The notes: a model not told the origin generated them from the sequence alone. Numbered from the stretch's first letter, positions 1 to 10,118 are shown. The stretch: DNA of 64,000 nucleotides from Metopolophium dirhodum (GCF_019925205.1 NC_083562.1:9486001-9550000), one strand, 5' to 3'. Numbers and translations: made by a program.

Positions 1-1068
1 AATACCTATGTTTTTCTTGTTTGATTATAAGTACCTACTAGTGGACATTTCCTATGTTTATATTTTTATTGGGAACCGAGTTTACAATGGTATGCATCGT
101 GTCATAAAATAACCACAAGTGAAAAATATAAAAACAAATTTTTTGCAAATAATTCTAAAATTATGAAAATTATGATTAAAAGAAATAAATACAATCACAA
201 ATCGTGCTTCTTTATTTTTTTTTTTTGTTCGTGCATGAACGGTTAAACAGACTATCATTAATGTTTCACCACGTGTGATGGTAATTTCGAGAATATCAAA
301 GAAATATTTATGCATATATATAAATACCTACCTACGTTATGAATAAAAGTGTTTTATAGCCTGTGTGATGTGAACACTCATTTTCGGAAGGCTTTACGAG
401 TAGGAAGAACATAAAGCATAATACGTCAGCCGTGTTGAAAACGATTTCACCGTTTTTTTTTTTTATTGAACTCATAAAAACATATTATGAAATAGTTAAA
501 CACTTATTCATCAAGTCATATAATTAACACATGGCATAATAATTACAAGTGCTCATAATTGCCGAGTACTTGACTTTCTAACCTTATTTGAATTTTTCAA
601 AGTTCCGATTTACAAATATTATTATCTTCAATGGAGAAATGAATAACCTATGTTTATTCTAGTTTTATTCTAATACTATAGATGAAAAAATAACATAAAA
701 TAATAATATAAGAACTGCATTTTTTTTTTTTATTTAACGAGGCATTTATTTTTAAAAAATACAATACATTTATAATATCGATTCAATTATAGTTCACATA
801 AATATACAAGGTAGGCAACATGTTTATTGTGTTTGGTACATAAGAATATAATGTATATACTATATGGGTACTAAAGTAATATTGACTTTGAATGCAGGGG
901 TGTATACAAAAGGTGGTAGGTGAATCAGCAGATTGCCCATGGATTTTTTTTTATATGAAATTATATGAAATAATGTTTTTTTTTTTAAAGTTTATAAATC
1001 CAATATTGCTGTTCATATTCATAAGGAAATGCGATACCTTCATTATGATCACCACATATTGTAAAAGT
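1..1068. other. AT-rich flank, no gene seen
   Basis: This is AT-rich sequence with several homopolymer A/T tracts. The short open frames on both strands have low-complexity composition (Phe, Ile, Lys, Tyr rich) and no recognisable motif. It forms the left flank of the large inverted-repeat element and ends in the left copy of its 9-bp target duplication. Confidence 0.6.
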
Positions 1069-1077
1069 ATAATATAG
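1069..1077. repeat. Left target site duplication of foldback-like element
   Basis: ATAATATAG directly precedes the outer end of the left inverted arm. The identical 9 bases follow the right arm at 10297-10305. A 9-bp duplication is the size known for Mutator-type and Drosophila Foldback-type insertions. The motif is AT-rich, so a chance match in this base composition is possible, but it falls exactly at the point where the arms stop matching. Confidence 0.7.
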
Positions 1078-1220
1078 ACGTACGTTTCTCCAGCCCCCCC
1101 CATATCGAATTTCAAACTTTTTTTCGGTTAAATATTTAGCGTGCAATTAGCGTGAATTGGCGTGACTGGTATTGAAATTTGCGTGGCACTAGGTCAGGTT
1201 TAAAAATGTAAACAAAGTGG

Positions 1221-1254
1221 GGGGGGGCTGTAGAAACGTTTCTACAGCCCCCCC
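1221..1254. repeat. 34-bp perfect palindrome in the left arm
   Basis: Seventeen bases on each side pair exactly around the centre GAAAC/GTTTC, with seven G on one side and seven C on the other. Each half resembles the outer terminus of the element (ACGTTTCT, then CAG, then a C run). The palindrome therefore looks like two terminus sequences joined head to head. The same palindrome recurs at 10119-10152. Confidence 0.85.
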
Positions 1255-1291
1255 TCATCCGAATTTTGAACTTTAAGGACTTTTTTTTGTC

Positions 1292-2590
1292 TCAATATTT
1301 AGCGTGCAATTGGCGTGAATTTGCGTGACCTATTTCGAAACCGTAAACCCAAAGCCCCAAGTACCGTGGGCTTTTCCCCTTTATTGCCATTTCCCCAGCC
1401 CCCCCCCCCAGACGACAAAAACATTTTTTTTCGAATATTTTTCAACGCCAATATTTAGCGTGCAATTGGCGTGAATTTGCGTGACCTATTTCGAAACCGT
1501 AAACCCAAAGCCCCAAGTACCGTGGGCTTTTCCCCTTTATTGCCATTTCCCCAGCCCCCCCCAGACGACAAAAACATTTTTTTTCGAATATTTTTCAACG
1601 CCAATATTTAGCGTGCAATTGGCGTGAATTTGCGTGACCTATTTCGAAACCGTAAACCCAAAGCCCCAAGTACCGTGGGCTTTTCCCCTTTATTGCCATT
1701 TCCCCAGCCCCCCCCAGACGACAAAAACATTTTTTTTCGAATTTTTTTCAACGCCAATATTTAGCGTGCAATTGGCGTGAATTTGCGTGACCTATTTCGA
1801 AACCGTAAACCCAAAGCCCCAAGTACTGTGGGCTTTTCCCCTTTATTGCCATTTCCTCAGCCCCCCCACCACCCACCAGACGACAAAAACATTTTTTTTC
1901 CGAATTTTTTTCAACGCCAATATTTAGCGTGCAATTGGCGTGAATTTGCGTGACCTATTTCGAAACCGTAAACCCAAAGCCCCAAGTACCGTGGGCTTTT
2001 CCCCTTTATTGCCATTTCCCCAGCCCCCCCCCCAGACGACAAAAACATTTTTTTTCGAATATTTTTCAACGCCAATATTTAGCGTGCAATTGGCGTGAAT
2101 TTGCGTGACCTATTTCGAAACCGTAAACCCAAAGCCCCAAGTACCGTGGGCTTTTCCCCTTTATTGCCATTTCCCCAGCCCCCCCCCAGACGACAAAAAC
2201 ATTTTTTTTCGAATATTTTTCAACGCCAATATTTAGCGTGCAATTGGCGTGAATTTGCGTGACCTATTTCGAAACCGTAAACCCAAAGCCCCAAGTACCG
2301 TGGGCTTTTCCCCTTTATTGCCATTTCCCCAGCCCCCCCCAGACGACAAAAACATTTTTTTTCGAATATTTTTCAACGCCAATATTTAGCGTGCAATTGG
2401 CGTGAATTTGCGTGACCTATTTCGAAACCGTAAACCCAAAGCCCCAAGTACCGTGGGCTTTTCCCCTTTATTGCCATTTCCTCAGCCCCCCCACCACCCA
2501 CCAGACGACAAAAACATTTTTTTCCGAATTTTTTTCAACGCCAATATTTAGCGTGCAATTGGCGTGAATTTGCGTGACCTATTTCGAACC
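1292..2590 (+). repeat. Left-arm tandem array, ~153-163 bp unit
   Basis: The motif AGCGTGCAATTGGCG starts at 1301, 1457, 1610, 1763, 1926, 2081, 2235, 2388 and 2550, giving spacings of 156, 153, 153, 163, 155, 154, 153 and 162. Each unit also carries a block ending in a C run followed by AGACGACAAAAAC. The two longer units have an extra ACCACCCACC-like insert after CTCAGCCCCCC. No reading frame runs through the units. Confidence 0.92.
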
Positions 2591-3144
2591 CTGCATTCAA
2601 AGCACCAAGTACCAGGAGCGATACCATTTTTTAGATATTTCTCCGCCCCCCCCCCCCCCTAAATGACAAAAAAATTCTTGGGCTTTGCAAATACGAAATA
2701 CGAAGAACATACGAAATAATTTACGAAAGTTATAAACTATATAAATATATAGGTATGTATTTATTGTTTATTTATGTAATAATATGTTTTTATTATTATG
2801 TAATTATAATTTTGTTAATAAAACAAAACCATTTTAAATTTGAATTTCAATTGTACCTACCTAACGTCACTTTGCCTATCGCCTAAGCCTACGGGATAAC
2901 CTAGCTAATCAGATGATTTTTCCTGCAAAAATTCGAGCATTTAAACTGTTTCTACTCAGCGTCGAAGACTAAATTAAACATTATTTAACCGTTTTAATTC
3001 GTATGAATATTGTGTGTAATAAACCTTAAATCGCTTATTTGTACCTACGTATTCGGTGAATTACCATTTTTAGTATCAATAATATTATATACCTACATAA
3101 TGTAGGTACTCAATTATATTATATCCATACACTTTTTAAATATT
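2591..3144. repeat. Unique inner part of left arm
   Basis: About 550 bp of single-copy AT-rich sequence is repeated in inverse at 8548-9100. Near the array side is a 14-C tract. The matching right-arm tract has 16, which is why a longer chance frame is open on the right side only. No coding signal is shared between the two copies. Confidence 0.8.
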
Positions 3145-3393
3145 ATTTATTAAAAGAAAATTAGTGATCTGACTGTTATTATATTGCATATAATTAACAA
3201 AATTGATCACAGAGATGACAATATTATGGTATGAAGAAAATTAATACATTAATAAATATATTAATAAAGCATTATATACAATTGAACGTTAATTATTAAA
3301 TGTAGACTGTAGAGTATATTAATCATTATAAAATCCAGTATAATATCATAGTATTTAGCATTATAATGGTCAGTTTAATATAATATTGTCTTT

Positions 3394-3437
<44 letters not shown>

Positions 3438-3527
3438 GTATGTATTTTTGAATAAATTAATTGAAATCATACTACAGAATTGTGTTTATGTTAGGCTATA
3501 TACGTGAGTACCTATATTTATTAATGT
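3145..3527. other. Left part of the foldback element's loop
   Basis: AT-rich loop sequence with a TTA trinucleotide run (about 3400-3438). It has no open frame or recognisable motif. Together with 8059-8547 it makes up the original loop, about 884 bp once the LINE and one target copy are removed. Confidence 0.65.
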
Positions 3528-3539
3528 AGATTATAACAT
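3528..3539. repeat. Left target site duplication of the LINE
   Basis: AGATTATAACAT lies immediately before the LINE's 5' end and is repeated immediately after its A-tail at 8047-8058. The first A could belong to the tail. Exact 11-12 bp duplications on both sides define the insertion ends and are typical of target-primed reverse transcription. Confidence 0.85.
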
Positions 3540-3830
3540 AGTTGCGATTTGCACCTTGCCCGGTACACACGTATGTTGTACGCTCCTATAATTTTTGCGA
3601 TCCCGTTATCATTTCGCGTTCGAATTCGACAAGTTTACTACCAAAAAATTCAAAATCGCCTAGTTTATAATAATATATAACTTATAAAAGTGCAAGTGCG
3701 CTCAATGCGCTTCGTTTTCAAAATGTTAAAATAAAAATTGTGCGTTTAAAACCAATCAATTACCGTTAATTCAACAACATTCGTCGCGTATCGCTCCAAC
3801 GTGCACGACGACCTTTAGTCTCAAGATAAT
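3540..3830 (+). promoter_or_regulatory. LINE 5' untranslated region with probable internal promoter
   Basis: The 291 bases between the element's 5' end and the ORF1 start begin AGTTGCGATTTGCACC and are less AT-rich than the surrounding loop. Jockey-clade elements are known to be transcribed from internal, TATA-less promoters at their own 5' end. I see no TATA box at the boundary, which fits. Promoter activity itself is inferred. Confidence 0.5.
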
Positions 3831-5132
3831 ATGTCGCGGCCTCCTAATCTGCTATTGAAACAGAAAAACAAAAGTAAAAATAATAATAATACACAATCTA
3901 CACATTTAAACACAACTAATGATCTTGAAGACAACGTCGACAACATAGACGACAATCCGATGAATTGGACTATGGTCCAATCAACAAAGGATGGTAAACG
4001 TAATCATTCTAGTTCTTCCGAACAAAACTCCCCACAAACTTCGGTGAATAAAAATAAAAAGTTTTTTTTTTCCGCAAATCGTTACGAAGTTTTATCACCA
4101 AATGATCACGAGTCAACACTCCCAATGACTGATTCAACTAATAATAATAATACAAAACCTGAGGCTACCCTTAACGTTGAACCTAAGACCGCCTTACCCC
4201 CACCAATATTCTTAAGACTACTACATGTTACTTTTACTGATCTGTGCACTAAGCTCATTGAGATAATTGGTGTCGACAATTTTCACTGCAAAGCTCTGGC
4301 AGACCGCCTCAAAATAATAACAACCAATCCAAACTCATACAGAACGCTGGTCCGCTTCTTAAGAGAAGAAAAAGCTGAATTTCATACCTATCAGCTTAAA
4401 GAAGATAAACCAACTCGTGTTGTCATTCGCAATCTTCATCCGACTACTCCGCCGGAGTTAATCAAATCAGAGCTCGAACAACGTCTCTTTGAAGTCAGGC
4501 AGGTCTCAGCCGTCCTACACAAAGTAAATAAAAATCCACTACCACTGTTCTTTGTGGACCTCGAACCAACCAGCCAATCCAACGACATCTTTCAACTCAC
4601 GTCTCTTCTCCACACAAAAATAAAGGTGGAGGAACCTTACAAGCCTAAAACTATTAGCCAATGCACCAATTGTCAAGTATACGGACATACTAAATCCTAT
4701 TGTGGCTATCCAGCTCGTTGCGTTCGCTGCGGTGGTCATCATTTATCATCAGACTGTCCGAACACCCGCGATGCCCCACCCAAGTGCGCTCTCTGCTCTG
4801 GCGATCATCCTTCCAATTACAAAGGCTGCACCATCTATAAAGATCTACAACGAAGAAAAAATCCAAAATCAAGTAATCACTTATCTAATAAGTTTAGCTA
4901 TAATAATACCAATGTACAAGATACCCGCACAGTGAAAGCCTCCACAACACACCCTTCAGAGTCGACTCCTACCTACGCCCAAGCTACTTCCAATTCTCAT
5001 ACCAATCATACGGTACCTTCACCTGCTCCAGACATAAACAAAATAATGTCAACCTTCATTGACGAGTTTAAACAATTAATTAATCCTCTAATCGCCCTAC
5101 TAACCAAAGTAATCACAAAACTTCTAGATTAA
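3831..5132 (+). CDS. LINE ORF1 protein: Gag-like, zinc-knuckle nucleic-acid binding
   Basis: This 433-residue protein probably binds the element's RNA and packages it into ribonucleoprotein particles, the role established for Jockey-clade ORF1 proteins. The N-terminal ~120 residues are polar and Asn/Ser-rich. Residues about 123-270 resemble the PRE_C2HC region found before zinc knuckles in insect LINE Gag proteins (for example TRVVIRNLHPTTPPELIKSE from about 195). Residues 278-333 hold three Cys/His knuckles: CX2CX4HX4C, CX2CX3HX4C and CX2CX3HX6C. The C-terminal third is Thr/Ser/Pro-rich and ends with a hydrophobic segment that could form a helix. The start chosen is the first ATG after the 5' region. 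The ORF ends 5 nt before ORF2, suggesting translational coupling. No disabling changes are visible. Confidence 0.9.
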   Translation: MSRPPNLLLKQKNKSKNNNNTQSTHLNTTNDLEDNVDNIDDNPMNWTMVQSTKDGKRNHSSSSEQNSPQTSVNKNKKFFFSANRYEVLSPNDHESTLPMTDSTNNNNTKPEATLNVEPKTALPPPIFLRLLHVTFTDLCTKLIEIIGVDNFHCKALADRLKIITTNPNSYRTLVRFLREEKAEFHTYQLKEDKPTRVVIRNLHPTTPPELIKSELEQRLFEVRQVSAVLHKVNKNPLPLFFVDLEPTSQSNDIFQLTSLLHTKIKVEEPYKPKTISQCTNCQVYGHTKSYCGYPARCVRCGGHHLSSDCPNTRDAPPKCALCSGDHPSNYKGCTIYKDLQRRKNPKSSNHLSNKFSYNNTNVQDTRTVKASTTHPSESTPTYAQATSNSHTNHTVPSPAPDINKIMSTFIDEFKQLINPLIALLTKVITKLLD

Positions 5133-5137
5133 AAAAC

Positions 5138-7834
5138 ATGTCATCTCCTACAAGTAACTCACTTCTAATTCTCCTTTTTAATGCTAACGGCCTCAAAAAT
5201 CACCAAAATGAATTACAGGTAGTACTACAAGAAAAACGTATTGATATTGCTCTAATATCTGAAACGCACTTCACAAAATATTCCCATATTCCCATAGCTG
5301 GGTATAATCTGCTAAAAACCAACCATCCAGATAATACTGCCCATGGAGGTGCTGCAATTTATATCAAAACCTCCCTGGTATACCAAGCCCTTCCTAACTT
5401 CTGTCAACCAAATTTACAGTCTTGTGCCATATTAATATACCTCAACAACATACCGACCACAATAGCAGCAATATATTCTCCACCCCGACATAATATGAAC
5501 TTTCAAAATTACGCTGACTACTTTAGCACACTTGGCCATAATTTTATAATAGGCGGCGATTATAACGCCAAACATCACAGCTGGGGCTGCCGCGCAAACA
5601 ACCCTAGAGGTAATGTACTTCACAATTTCATAACTCAGAAAGGCTTCAAAGCTCTTGCTCCCCCTGGACCAACTTATTGGCCAACCTCACTTCGCAAAAA
5701 ACCCGATATACTTGACATTTTTGTTTCCAACACACCGAGCAACATTTACTATACAACTAGTAACCTGCTTGAACCTAGTTCGGACCATTCCGCTGTCCTT
5801 TTAACTGTTAGTGCTGCTCCCCCAATTCGTTCCTGTCCACCAAAGCTTTTCCACTCGACCACTGATAAGCAAAAATTCCATGACTTGGTTGATCGAAACA
5901 TTAACCTTAAAATTAGTCTTAAAACCACCCAAGAAATTGATGATGCCATTAATAATTTCACGAATGTTATTCAAACCGCAGCATGGGATGCTAGCACTTC
6001 ACACGGACAACACTTTAACCACTCCCCTTCAATCCCTGAATATATTCGCATATTAATAGCTAACAAACGCAGAGCAAGGGCCCTATACCAACGATATCGC
6101 CTCCCATCCCTCAAGCGTAATTTCAACAACCTGGCAAACTCTCTAAAAAAAATTCTTTCGAGCCACAAAAATCAAGCACAAGCCAACTACCTTACAAATT
6201 TGTCATCGAAAGACGGTAGCCTCTGGCAAGCCACAAAAAAGTCCCTGCGACATCAAGCCCCGAATACTCCACTAATAAATCCATCCGGTGGATTAGCTAC
6301 TACAGACGCTGATAAAGCTGAATTGTTGAAAAATCACCTAGCAAAAATCTTCACACCACATTCTGATATACAAATTCCCCATCACACAGCTTTAGTTAAC
6401 AGATTTCTTGACAGCCCTCTTCCACCTACCCTTCCATCGAAATATTTTACTCCCAATGATATCAAAAATGCAATTCAAAACTACAGCCTTAAGAAATCCC
6501 CTGGTTATGATTTAATAACTGCGGAAGTTGCCAAATGCCTCCCAAAAAGAGCAATTGTCCTGCTAACAGTTCTGATAAATGCCTCCCTAAGATTAGCTTA
6601 CTTCCCGCAACTTTGGAAATTTTCAATAATAATTGTATTTCCAAAACCAAAAAAACCACCTGATATTCTCTCTTCATATCGTCCTATAAGTCTTTTGCCC
6701 TTTTTCGCAAAAATTTTTGAAAGGCTTATTCTTAAAAGAATTTTGCCATACATTTTTTCAAACAACATAATTCCGAACACGCAATTTGGCTTTCGTGCCT
6801 CTCATGCTACAACTCATCAATTGCATAGACTAGTCGACGCCATTTCGTTCTCTCTTGAAAAGAAAAAATACTGCACGTGCGTGTTCCTTGATGTCTCACA
6901 AGCCTTTGACAGGGTTTGGCATGAAGGGCTACTAGTTAAGCTAAAAGCTTTTCTTCCCACAGCATATTTCTTGCTCATTAAATCTTACCTTGCGGATCGT
7001 CACTTCCAAGTCAAGTTTGGCTCTTCCTTTTCAAATATTGAAAAAATTAGCGCAGGAGTCCCTCAAGGTGGCATTCTTTCACCTATACTATACAATGTAT
7101 ATGCAGCAGACCAACCTACCTCTCCAACAACATCTGTAGCTGAATTTGCGGATGATAAGGCAATTATATCAGTACATGAAGACCCTCACATTGCTTCTTT
7201 AAACCTTCAAAACCACCTTGACCTAATGTCTGTCTGGTATGATAAATGGCGAGTTAAAGTCAACCAATCAAAATCCATACATTCTACATTCACTCTTCGT
7301 CTCCCTCCCTGCCCAGAAGTCTTTCTTAATAACATGCCAATCCCTTCATCCCAATCCGTTAAGTACTTAGGCCTAATCTTTGACCGTCGCCTGACCTGGG
7401 GACCCCATATCAAAGCTAAAAAACTCGCCCTAAACGAACGACTACGCTCAGTTAAACCACTAATATCTAACAAACACACTAAATTAAACACCAAACTTCT
7501 CATATATAAGTCATTAATCAAGCCCATGTGGACTTATGGCCTACAATTGTGGGGCAATGCGAAAGTATCTAATGTAAATAAAATCCAAACCGTTCAAAAT
7601 AAAATTTTAAGATTAATCACTAAAGCCCCACCATATGTCTCCAACTACTCTCTCCACACAGATCTAAACATAAAAACTGTTCATGCTGAAGCCATAACTT
7701 ATTACAAAAGATTTCATAACAGACTTCCACATCATCCTAATCCCCTTATATCCAATTTAGCTTCTCGCACAATTCCAGGCAACCCCTCACGACGACTAAA
7801 AAGAAATTGGTGTCGTGATTTACTAAATGAATAA
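5138..7834 (+). CDS. LINE ORF2 protein: APE endonuclease and reverse transcriptase
   Basis: This 898-residue enzyme nicks target DNA and copies the element's RNA at the nick. The N-terminal AP-endonuclease-like domain (about 9-225) shows FNANG (14-18), the ISETH glutamate at 42, GGDYNAKH with Asp141, the PDILDIF segment and SSDH with Asp216-His217. The reverse transcriptase (about 480-760) shows the SYRPISLLP segment, FLDVSQAFDRVW with Asp585, SAGVPQGGILSP and FADD with Asp672-Asp673. The C-terminal part (LIKPMWTYGLQLWG, then APPYVSNYSLH) is typical of Jockey elements. No RNase H domain follows, as expected for the clade, whose ORF2 proteins are close to 900 residues. All catalytic residues I can identify are intact, so it is potentially active. 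ATG 5138 is the first after the ORF1 stop. Confidence 0.95.
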   Translation: MSSPTSNSLLILLFNANGLKNHQNELQVVLQEKRIDIALISETHFTKYSHIPIAGYNLLKTNHPDNTAHGGAAIYIKTSLVYQALPNFCQPNLQSCAILIYLNNIPTTIAAIYSPPRHNMNFQNYADYFSTLGHNFIIGGDYNAKHHSWGCRANNPRGNVLHNFITQKGFKALAPPGPTYWPTSLRKKPDILDIFVSNTPSNIYYTTSNLLEPSSDHSAVLLTVSAAPPIRSCPPKLFHSTTDKQKFHDLVDRNINLKISLKTTQEIDDAINNFTNVIQTAAWDASTSHGQHFNHSPSIPEYIRILIANKRRARALYQRYRLPSLKRNFNNLANSLKKILSSHKNQAQANYLTNLSSKDGSLWQATKKSLRHQAPNTPLINPSGGLATTDADKAELLKNHLAKIFTPHSDIQIPHHTALVNRFLDSPLPPTLPSKYFTPNDIKNAIQNYSLKKSPGYDLITAEVAKCLPKRAIVLLTVLINASLRLAYFPQLWKFSIIIVFPKPKKPPDILSSYRPISLLPFFAKIFERLILKRILPYIFSNNIIPNTQFGFRASHATTHQLHRLVDAISFSLEKKKYCTCVFLDVSQAFDRVWHEGLLVKLKAFLPTAYFLLIKSYLADRHFQVKFGSSFSNIEKISAGVPQGGILSPILYNVYAADQPTSPTTSVAEFADDKAIISVHEDPHIASLNLQNHLDLMSVWYDKWRVKVNQSKSIHSTFTLRLPPCPEVFLNNMPIPSSQSVKYLGLIFDRRLTWGPHIKAKKLALNERLRSVKPLISNKHTKLNTKLLIYKSLIKPMWTYGLQLWGNAKVSNVNKIQTVQNKILRLITKAPPYVSNYSLHTDLNIKTVHAEAITYYKRFHNRLPHHPNPLISNLASRTIPGNPSRRLKRNWCRDLLNE

Positions 7835-8047
7835 TCCAAATAATTAATAAAAAAAAAAAAAAAAAAAATATATATAAATAATATTATTATATTATAATAT
7901 TATATAAATACAATTAGGTAGTGCCTTCACTGGTTGGCTTCTTCCCTCACGATTTCATGTACAAAATATTATATCACATATTCTTATTGTGCCTAATGGG
8001 TACAGATTGTATATATCTTGTTAAAATTATAAAAAAAAAAAAAAAAA
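7835..8047 (+). other. LINE 3' untranslated region with two A-runs
   Basis: The 3' region has a 20-A run at 7849-7868, about 160 bp of unique sequence (including GGTAGTGCCTTCACTGG) and a 17-A run at 8031-8047. The target duplication starts only after the second run, so the true 3' end is the second tail. The first run could be an internal A-rich tract or the relic of an older tail carried by the family. Confidence 0.75.
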
Positions 8048-8058
8048 GATTATAACAT
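8047..8058. repeat. Right target site duplication of the LINE
   Basis: AGATTATAACAT follows the terminal A-run and matches 3528-3539. Removing one copy plus the LINE restores a continuous loop reading ...GATTATAACATTATGC. Confidence 0.85.
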
Positions 8059-8547
8059 TATGCTAAAAAAAATAGCCGTTTATACCATTCATTTAATTTA
8101 ATTATTTTAATGGTTATTGGTTACACCGTTTGTGTGGTTAATTCAATATTGAATGATCAATATGATAGAGTACTCATAGTAGTTAACTTACCTGTCAATA
8201 GTAACATTTATGTATATATATAGTATGTGTAGCAGTACAGTCAGACTGATGTCTGATACTAATGTTGTCGATGAACAGGTATATACCTATATAGTATACT
8301 ATATATTACATTACATATTATAACATGTAAGCTACTCATGATGTAACTGAGTAGCTATTTAATTACCTCTTCTAATTTATTATAAAAAGTATTGTAGTAC
8401 CTATATTATCTGTAGGAGTATTCGGAAGTTGTCGATCAACGTCTCTGTAAAAACCGTCGTCTACTTGAGCTTAAATATATTATAAATAAAGGTCTGTTTG
8501 GCTACCGAAGACAAAGCAATATGTACAATAATAATAATAATAAAAGA
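8059..8547. other. Right part of the foldback element's loop
   Basis: AT-rich non-coding sequence. It contains a small hairpin around 8331-8357 (AGCTACTCA pairing with TGAGTAGCT) but no reading frame or transposase remnant that I can recognise. Confidence 0.6.
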
Positions 8548-9104
8548 AATATTTAAAAAGTGTATGGATATAATATAATTGAGTACCTACATTATGTAGG
8601 TATATAATATTATTGATACTAAAAATGGTAATTCACCGAATACGTAGGTACAAATAAGCGATTTAAGGTTTATTACACACAATATTCATACGAATTAAAA
8701 CGGTTAAATAATGTTTAATTTAGTCTTCGACGCTGAGTAGAAACAGTTTAAATGCTCGAATTTTTGCAGGAAAAATCATCTGATTAGCTAGGTTATCCCG
8801 TAGGCTTAGGCGATAGGCAAAGTGACGTTAGGTAGGTACAATTGAAATTCAAATTTAAAATGGTTTTGTTTTATTAACAAAATTATAATTACATAATAAT
8901 AAAAACATATTATTACATAAATAAACAATAAATACATACCTATATATTTATATAGTTTATAACTTTCGTAAATTATTTCGTATGTTCTTCGTATTTCGTA
9001 TTTGCAAAGCCCAAGAATTTTTTTGTCATTTAGGGGGGGGGGGGGGGGCGGAGAAATATCTAAAAAATGGTATCGCTCCTGGTACTTGGTGCTTTGAATG
9101 CAGG

Positions 9105-10080
9105 GTTCGAAATAGGTCACGCAAATTCACGCCAATTGCACGCTAAATATTGGCGTTGAAAAAAATTCGGAAAAAAATGTTTTTGTCGTCTGGTGGGTGG
9201 TGGGGGGGCTGAGGAAATGGCAATAAAGGGGAAAAGCCCACAGTACTTGGGGCTTTGGGTTTACGGTTTCGAAATAGGTCACGCAAATTCACGCCAATTG
9301 CACGCTAAATATTGGCGTTGAAAAATATTCGAAAAAAAATGTTTTTGTCGTCTGGGGGGGGCTGGGGAAATGGCAATAAAGGGGAAAAGCCCACGGTACT
9401 TGGGGCTTTGGGTTTACGGTTTCGAAATAGGTCACGCAAATTCACGCCAATTGCACGCTAAATATTGGCGTTGAAAAATATTCGAAAAAAAATGTTTTTG
9501 TCGTCTGGGGGGGGGCTGGGGAAATGGCAATAAAGGGGAAAAGCCCACGGTACTTGGGGCTTTGGGTTTACGGTTTCGAAATAGGTCACGCAAATTCACG
9601 CCAATTGCACGCTAAATATTGGCGTTGAAAAATATTCGAAAAAAAATGTTTTTGTCGTCTGGGGGGGGGCTGGGGAAATGGCAATAAAGGGGAAAAGCCC
9701 ACGGTACTTGGGGCTTTGGGTTTACGGTTTCGAAATAGGTCACGCAAATTCACGCCAATTGCACGCTAAATATTGGCGTTGAAAAATATTCGAAAAAAAA
9801 TGTTTTTGTCGTCTGGGGTGGCTGGGGAAATGGCAATAAAGGGGAAAAGCCCACGGTACTTGGGGCTTTGGGTTTACGGTTTCGAAATAGGTCACGCAAA
9901 TTCACGCCAATTGCACGCTAAATATTGGCGTTGAAAAATATTCGAAAAAAAATGTTTTTGTCGTCTGGGGGGGGCTGGGGAAATGGCAATAAAGGGGAAA
10001 AGCCCACGGTACTTGGGGCTTTGGGTTTACGGTTTCGAAATAGGTCACGCAAATTCACGCCAATTGCACGCTAAATATTG
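9105..10080 (-). repeat. Right-arm tandem array, seven motif copies
   Basis: GGTCACGCAAATTCACGCC recurs near 9114, 9277, 9430, 9583, 9738, 9888 and 10042, so units are about 150-163 bp. Only the innermost unit carries the longer GGTGGGTGGTGG variant, whereas the left array has two such variant units. Confidence 0.9.
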
Positions 10081-10118
10081 AGACAAAAAAAAGTCCTTAA
10101 AGTTCAAAATTCGGATGA

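Larger units (their letters stand above)
1078..3144 (+). repeat. Left inverted arm of foldback-like element
   Basis: This arm pairs with 8548-10296. In order it holds a tip (1078-1300) with an internal palindrome, nine copies of a core motif beginning AGCGTGCAATTGGCG, and a single-copy inner segment (about 2590-3144) that appears identical to the right arm apart from the length of a C tract (14 here, 16 in the right arm). It is 318 bp longer than the right arm, which is about two repeat units. Confidence 0.88.
3540..8046 (+). mobile_element. Full-length Jockey-type non-LTR retrotransposon
   Basis: The element is about 4.5 kb. It has a 5' untranslated region of about 290 bp, ORF1 (Gag-like), ORF2 (endonuclease plus reverse transcriptase), a 3' region of about 210 bp and a terminal A-run (8031-8047), bounded by a 12-bp target duplication. 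Both frames are open with no stops or frameshifts, and all key catalytic motifs are present, so the copy is apparently intact and young. ORF order, the 898-residue ORF2, zinc knuckles in ORF1 and the lack of an RNase H domain fit the Jockey clade. Clade assignment is by motif reading and not by phylogeny. It is nested in the loop of the foldback-like element. Confidence 0.92.

Noticed and set aside
8806..9120. 104-codon open frame on the minus strand in the right arm
   Set aside because: The equivalent sequence in the left arm is not open because a C tract differs by two bases (14 versus 16). The frame runs from repeat-array sequence into the inner arm and includes a proline run from that tract.
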